Shown here: in pieces, positions 59,083 through 64,000 of the stretch
How positions within the stretch are numbered: the first letter of the stretch is position 1
How the letters are laid out: every line of letters begins with the position of its first letter
Notes under the pieces: model-generated
What the model was told of the DNA's origin: nothing
The model's input: only the letters and a program-made list of their open reading frames with translations
The model's database searches: none
Assembly: GCF_905147045.1 (NCBI RefSeq)
Contig: NC_065903.1
Location: forward strand, 1,054,001 to 1,118,000
DNA length: 64,000 bases
Direction of reading: 5' to 3'
From: Nymphalis io
Lineage: Eukaryota; Arthropoda; Insecta; Lepidoptera; Nymphalidae
Program-made: the position numbers and the translations under genes

Positions 59083-60946
59083 TAGACAAAATAACAAGTA
59101 AAGAAAAAAAAATCGCAACGGTCTTGCATAAATGAAAACGGCAAAAATACCTTCCATTTTCGTATTTAATATTCTAAGAGTCATAATGTAATAGACCAAG
59201 AATCGATTACCTTAATTCCATTCTATTGCGTAAATATTTAGTGAGAATTGGATTTTAATCGCTGGAACAAATTACACAGGCTTAACAAAACTATTTCGAG
59301 TTATATTCAAATAGACCACACCCAAAACGTATATAAGGTATACCATAAACGTATGTGAGAAATTGTCTTAGTATTTAATTATAAAAGAAACTAAATTCCA
59401 CACCTGGTTTATCAAAGAAGAGTAATATAGATAATGGTAGTATTATAATTAAAAGAAATATATATTTAAAACGAAATATTTTGAATTTGTCGTAAATTAT
59501 GGAATATTTAAGTGAGTATGACAATCAGACACTAAAATTGCACAGTTTGCGGTACACCTTAAGTACACGATTCAATTACATTTAAAATTATGGTCAGAGT
59601 ATGATCTAAATGCGTTCGATTGCGCCTTATCAGGGTAACATATTATCGGCTGGAAAAACTGCCGCCAAACTGAGGCAAAATGTTCTGTTCCATTTATGAC
59701 CAGTTTGTAAACGTGCTAGATCACGTCGGAATTTATCTAAACTTTCTTTTTAATTATTTGGACATAAATTATTAACTGCCAGTTTTTGAAGCTTGTAATT
59801 AATTAGACTAAAGCTCAATGATCATTGGTTGATAGAAGCATGACGTGATATATGACCAATAACCGTTCAGTAGACACATTAGTTATTGTGATTGCTCATC
59901 ATATTAGTTTCTGACGGTACATCAGATTAAATGAATCGTTTGCACGCTTGTTTGCTTTTTTGTTTGCTTGTTAAATTTAAAGCAAAGCGACTACATTGAA
60001 CTAAGCAAAATAATTTGACAGATGTCATAAGATTGTCGTGTCTTTCTCGAGTATGACAGATTTACTAACATATATAGCCGTTAATGATTAATTGGGACTT
60101 CAATACCATTAATAATAAAAAAAATTATTGGAGTATAAATTGATCATTTCATTTATATAGGTACCTGCTTATTTTTTGCGAGGTGTGTAAGAATGTTCTA
60201 TAATTTGATGGGATTATATTGCTGAAGGCCAGATCTTATTCTGTTATTATTAAAAATAATAACAAAATAAAGCGCCAGAAAGAACAAACTACTCTAGCTA
60301 CGAGATACATAATATATCAGATATATTCCACACATCCAGATCACCTGCGACCAATAAATCAGTCTAAGCCAAATATAGGCAGGATGCCTACCATTTAAGG
60401 CACAACGATCTAAATGTTACGCGTGTAGAATAACGCATGATCCTGACGTAAATTTATAGAGATTTGATCTGTGTCCTGAACCAATAAACAGTTTGAGAAA
60501 AAAGAAATATCATCCCTGAATGGTAGGACTAAGTGTATAAAACCGTTGACACGTGTCGCTTTGCTTAGATATTATTGTATCAGAATGTTATGGATAAAGT
60601 CTAAGGAGCAATGTTTTTCTTTCGCACCAGTTGACATGCCTTACGATGTCCTTATGTTTCTATTCATTTATTCTTCGTCATGTTTATACGAGGTTTGTGC
60701 CCCATGATACAACGTGTTTATAACAAGAATATATTGAATATCTGATAGTATATCATCAGTTTTGTATAAGGTTACGGTGACATCATAAACATGCTTTACA
60801 GTAATAGAAAATGTTATTGCTGAGCAGTTGTTGATAGGTTACCCAAATGGATCATGTATTTAAGGTACAACTAATTTATTTACTATCGATATGGCGTTTA
60901 CTAAATAAAAATATTATAATCAATGAATTTTGACAAATATTTTAAA

Positions 60947-60951
<5 letters not shown>
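59083..60951. other. Intergenic DNA with a complex block at 59560-59740
   Basis: The 59560-59740 patch (cgttcgattgcgccttatcagggtaac, ggctggaaaaactgccgccaaactgagg) is repeat-free and GC-richer, so it may be regulatory. The rest shows nothing recognisable. Confidence 0.35.

Positions 60952-61024
<73 letters not shown>
60952..61024. repeat. (TA)36 microsatellite
   Basis: Pure AT dinucleotide run of about 73 bases; length is likely to vary between individuals and assemblies. Confidence 0.97.
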
Positions 61025-61027
<3 letters not shown>

Positions 61028-61441
61028 CATCATGAGGCCTAAGAACCTATTTTACATTGATTCTGTATGTGTGTTCAAAATAAATATTTCATTATATGAA
61101 ATTTGGAACATAAATTTTCGTAAGCCGTAGGAGAGAACAATCTTATGTATAAAAATGCATGCTTAGGTTGACACTATATATTATGTATTTTTTATTGTTG
61201 AACTTCTCGCTAGACGTCGTTGCTCATCATTAATGTCTATACCGCTAACTTCTATACAATTGATATACATTTGAGCATTGATTATATTTCAATTCAAATC
61301 GTATCATATTGTTAGCTTTAAAAAACGTTGCAAACTTTCATTCTTAATTAAATCTGTAAAAACTTTTAAAATATCACACAAATCTTTAACGAAATGTAAA
61401 ACATCCTTCTAAAATTTTTCCAAAATATGAGTAAACTTAAA

Positions 61442-61752
61442 AAGCCGACATGGCCCAGTGGTAAGAACGCGTGAATCTTAACCGATGATCGTAGGTTCAA
61501 ACCCGGGCAAGTACCACTGAATATTCATATGCTTAATTTGTGTTTATAATTCATCTCGTGCTTGACGGTGAAGAAAAACATCGTGAGGAAACCGCATGTG
61601 TCTAATTTCATTGAAATTCTGCCACTTGTGTATTCTACCAACCCGCATTGGAGCAGCGTGGTGGAATAAGCTCCAAGCCTTCTCCTCAAAATGGAGAGGA
61701 GGCCTTAGCCCAGCAGTGGGACATTAACAGGATTTTACTGTTACTGTACTGT
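61442..61752 (+). repeat. SINE family A, full-length reference copy with 14-bp target duplication
   Basis: Complete: head agccgacatggcccagtgg, B box aggttcaaacccgggc, body, a strong cattggagcagcgtggtgg block and a tail of ctgttactgtactgt units. Exact TGAGTAAACTTAAA repeats flank it at 61428-61441 and 61753-61766. It is a recent insertion. Confidence 0.96.
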
Positions 61753-61766
61753 TGAGTAAACTTAAA

Positions 61767-62950
61767 TTAATTCGTCATATTATAATAACAAAAAAATTTT
61801 CGCGGTAGTTGAGATTACAAGGTTATTTTAATTTGTGAGGATTATATACAATAATAATGTCAATATGAGTCTTCAGTATATTTCATCTTGAGGATTAAAA
61901 TTTGCAAAATATTCCATAGACAGCTTAATTATAATGAGAAAATATGTAGGTATCGAAAATGATGCCCGAACCTTGAATCTTCGGTGTGAAATTTTAAAAT
62001 CGATTTACTTCAATTCAAAAGTTTCTGTAATATGATTTCTGTCAAAATGACAAATAAAATGTAATATTAAGTACACGATTATTGTATATTATATTGCAAC
62101 TTTAAAGAAAGGTTCGTATCGATACTAATTATCGCTGTCAATGAAAATATGTCTTAAGGAGGAGATAACTATATTTGAAATATTCTGTTTAGGAATCTAA
62201 AATCATCTTTAGTTGTTATAAGAAACGTTTATTTTTAAACTCATGTAATTAATTAAACATATATGATTTAAATTAATGGTTATGAAATTTGAGCTTAATA
62301 ATACTAATTTAAACAGACAAAAAATTTTGATCAAATTTTAGTTCCTTGTTTCTGACAAGAAAAGTTTTCTCTTATTTCATCTGTAATAATGCAAGTGCTT
62401 TAATTATGTTTTTGTTTTTTTTTTTGATTCTAGATTCGATATTCGAATCTTGAATATTTACTATAATTATCTGTGAGATGAGAAAAATTACCAACTTGTG
62501 TGATTTAATTGATTAAATTTTTTTTAGTCAAAAATGTATATTTTTATTTAAATTATTTTAAAAAATATTATTTATTATTTTGATATTAGTTACATATTAT
62601 AGTTAAAGATATTTCCGCTATATATTATTAATTTTTATTAATGTAAATATGAATAACAAATCCAGTATATCCCTTAACAAAACATTCAGCCTCAGAGTTA
62701 TAAGGAAATTGAAATCATGTACATATCGGTGCAGAAATGAACTCGAACTTTTAAAATTTCCATTAAAATCGATACATCGATATTACTTATGTAAGTTAAA
62801 AGACGATACATGCCATTAGTGTCAGCATTTAAATGAAGGAAACAATACATAATTAAGAATAAATAATGAACATCTAAAAATAAATGACAGCTGTGACGGC
62901 ACTGGTAAGAAATTCTTCGTAAAGTGTATTTCGAGACATACTCGAATCTA
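61767..62950. other. Intergenic AT-rich DNA
   Basis: No gene recognised. The minus-strand open frame at 62698-63102 runs into a family E remnant and has no domain. Confidence 0.4.
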
Positions 62951-63070
62951 CTAATATTATGAATGCGAAATTTAGTCTGTCTGTATGTTACGCATTCACG
63001 TCTATACCTCTGAAGTGTTTTCATCAAATTTGGTATGAAGCAAGTTTGAACCCCAAGGACTTTTTTGCTT
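62951..63070 (-). repeat. Repeat family E remnant
   Basis: ctaatattatgaatgcgaaatttagtctgtctg followed by atcaaatttggtatgaagcaagtttgaa is family E on the minus strand. Confidence 0.7.
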
Positions 63071-64000
63071 AATACTTTTACCTTAATTTTTTTTATATTC
63101 ATTAATTATATTCTTCCAACCGCTACGAAATCGTTTAAATCGATAAAAATAATGATTTACAATTTTAGGTTTGTTTAAATATTAAAAATATATATATGAC
63201 ATATTTGTGACAGCTTTAAATTTCGAAACACTATTAACAGTTTCGAAGTCTGTTAGAATGCTACTAAAAACTTACACGTGAAAGTAGATCGACCGGAAAC
63301 CCCCAAGAGTTACATACGACAAGGATTCGAACATAATTTTCTCGTAGATGTCAAAAACGGCGCATGCGCAGACTAACAATGAGCGGGTAAATATTCTCTG
63401 AATCAACACCTGATGATGAGATAAAAGTGAATAATATAATAGCACGTGATATCGCGGTAACCTAAAGAACACATCAGATTAACATGACAACATACATACA
63501 TGGATTTCGAAATTGCTTTATGTATTATCCCATATGACGTCACACACACAAAACAATCAACTTCACATTGCTTTTTTTTAAATCGAAAGCTATTATTATT
63601 AAGCCTTATTATATTGATAATTATGTTCTCTTGACAGATATCGCTCTTTGCAATTATAGCCAACGGCCAATAGCCAACTATAGTAATAAGATTTGAATCT
63701 AGGTCCTCGCAAATACGCAGCCTATAGTTTTTTAACATCTCAAACACAAACCGACGTGATCTATCCACGTTATATAATCTAGTTATATAAATTTTATATA
63801 GCGCTAATTATTTTAACATAAATTCAACAGTTTCGACATAGTTATAAGTTATTTTATTTAAACTGATAATGAACAAATATTAATAATTGAAAACACTTGT
63901 CACAGCTCAATTTTAAGCATACTTAAGTATACTTGCATGATATCTCTTGAAAAATGTATTATTGCTTTCGGATTTTAACGTATGATAACATTTTTGTAAC
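63071..64000. other. Intergenic DNA
   Basis: Minus-strand open frames at 63272-63472 and 63403-63768 overlap each other in different frames and show no domain. No repeat recognised. Confidence 0.4.

Noticed and set aside
60952..61024. Long TA run considered as a regulatory or origin element
   Set aside because: A plain microsatellite with no additional structure.
61442..61520. tRNA-like sequences at SINE A heads (also 1320-1402, 9013-9090, 52183-52250)
   Set aside because: A and B boxes are present but each continues into the same repeated SINE body, so they are not tRNA genes.
62698..63102. 134-residue minus-strand frame
   Set aside because: No domain, AT-driven composition, and it overlaps a family E repeat.
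63403..63768. 121-residue minus-strand frame
   Set aside because: No recognisable domain or start context. It overlaps another frame and looks like chance.
1..64000. CRISPR arrays, bacterial operons, ribosome binding sites, rRNA genes
   Set aside because: None seen. The window is animal nuclear DNA with spliced coding sequence and eukaryotic retroelements.

Overview
The window looks like a moth or butterfly (Lepidoptera) chromosome. It is AT-rich, almost gene-free and littered with short dispersed repeats typical of lepidopteran genomes. These include a tRNA-headed SINE with intact A/B boxes, a second poly(A)-tailed SINE-like family, remnants of the widespread 'TCGGTTCAGCGGTTTAGCC' repeat, and an RTE-type LINE. 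The only host protein-coding exon I can support is at 19955-20878 (+). It encodes the second half of the DNA-binding domain and the whole C-terminus of a knirps-family (kni/knrl/eagle, NR0A) orphan nuclear receptor. A clean splice acceptor precedes it and a long 3' UTR follows, with a likely poly(A) signal at 22172. The exon for the first zinc finger was not found in the 19.9 kb upstream. It therefore probably lies outside the window, so positions 1-19954 would be part of one very long intron.

Layout: 1-13.5 kb is presumed intron with degraded SINEs, MITE-like pieces and several GC-rich islands. 13.57-16.77 kb is a nearly complete RTE LINE on the minus strand, with endonuclease and reverse transcriptase broken apart by one frameshift at an A8 run. 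17.3-27.7 kb, around the knirps exon, is strikingly poor in recognisable repeats and has blocks of higher-complexity sequence that could be regulatory. 27.7-64 kb is downstream of the gene and dense in SINEs, some nested, some with clear target-site duplications. Several repeat-free, higher-complexity blocks (around 43.1, 45.7, 47.9, 51.2, 51.7 and 59.6 kb) lie between them. One sequence at 37.7-37.96 kb ends in a consensus splice donor and could be a non-coding exon of an unseen gene.

The knirps-family protein is expected to be a short-range transcriptional repressor. It has two PxDLS motifs of the type that binds the CtBP corepressor. The 3' UTR carries three exact matches to the Pumilio site UGUANAUA, which suggests translational control. 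The remaining protein-coding potential belongs to the retrotransposon. Most other open frames are chance or antisense shadows. Names for repeat families used here (A, B, C, D, E, F) are local labels, because no database was searched.
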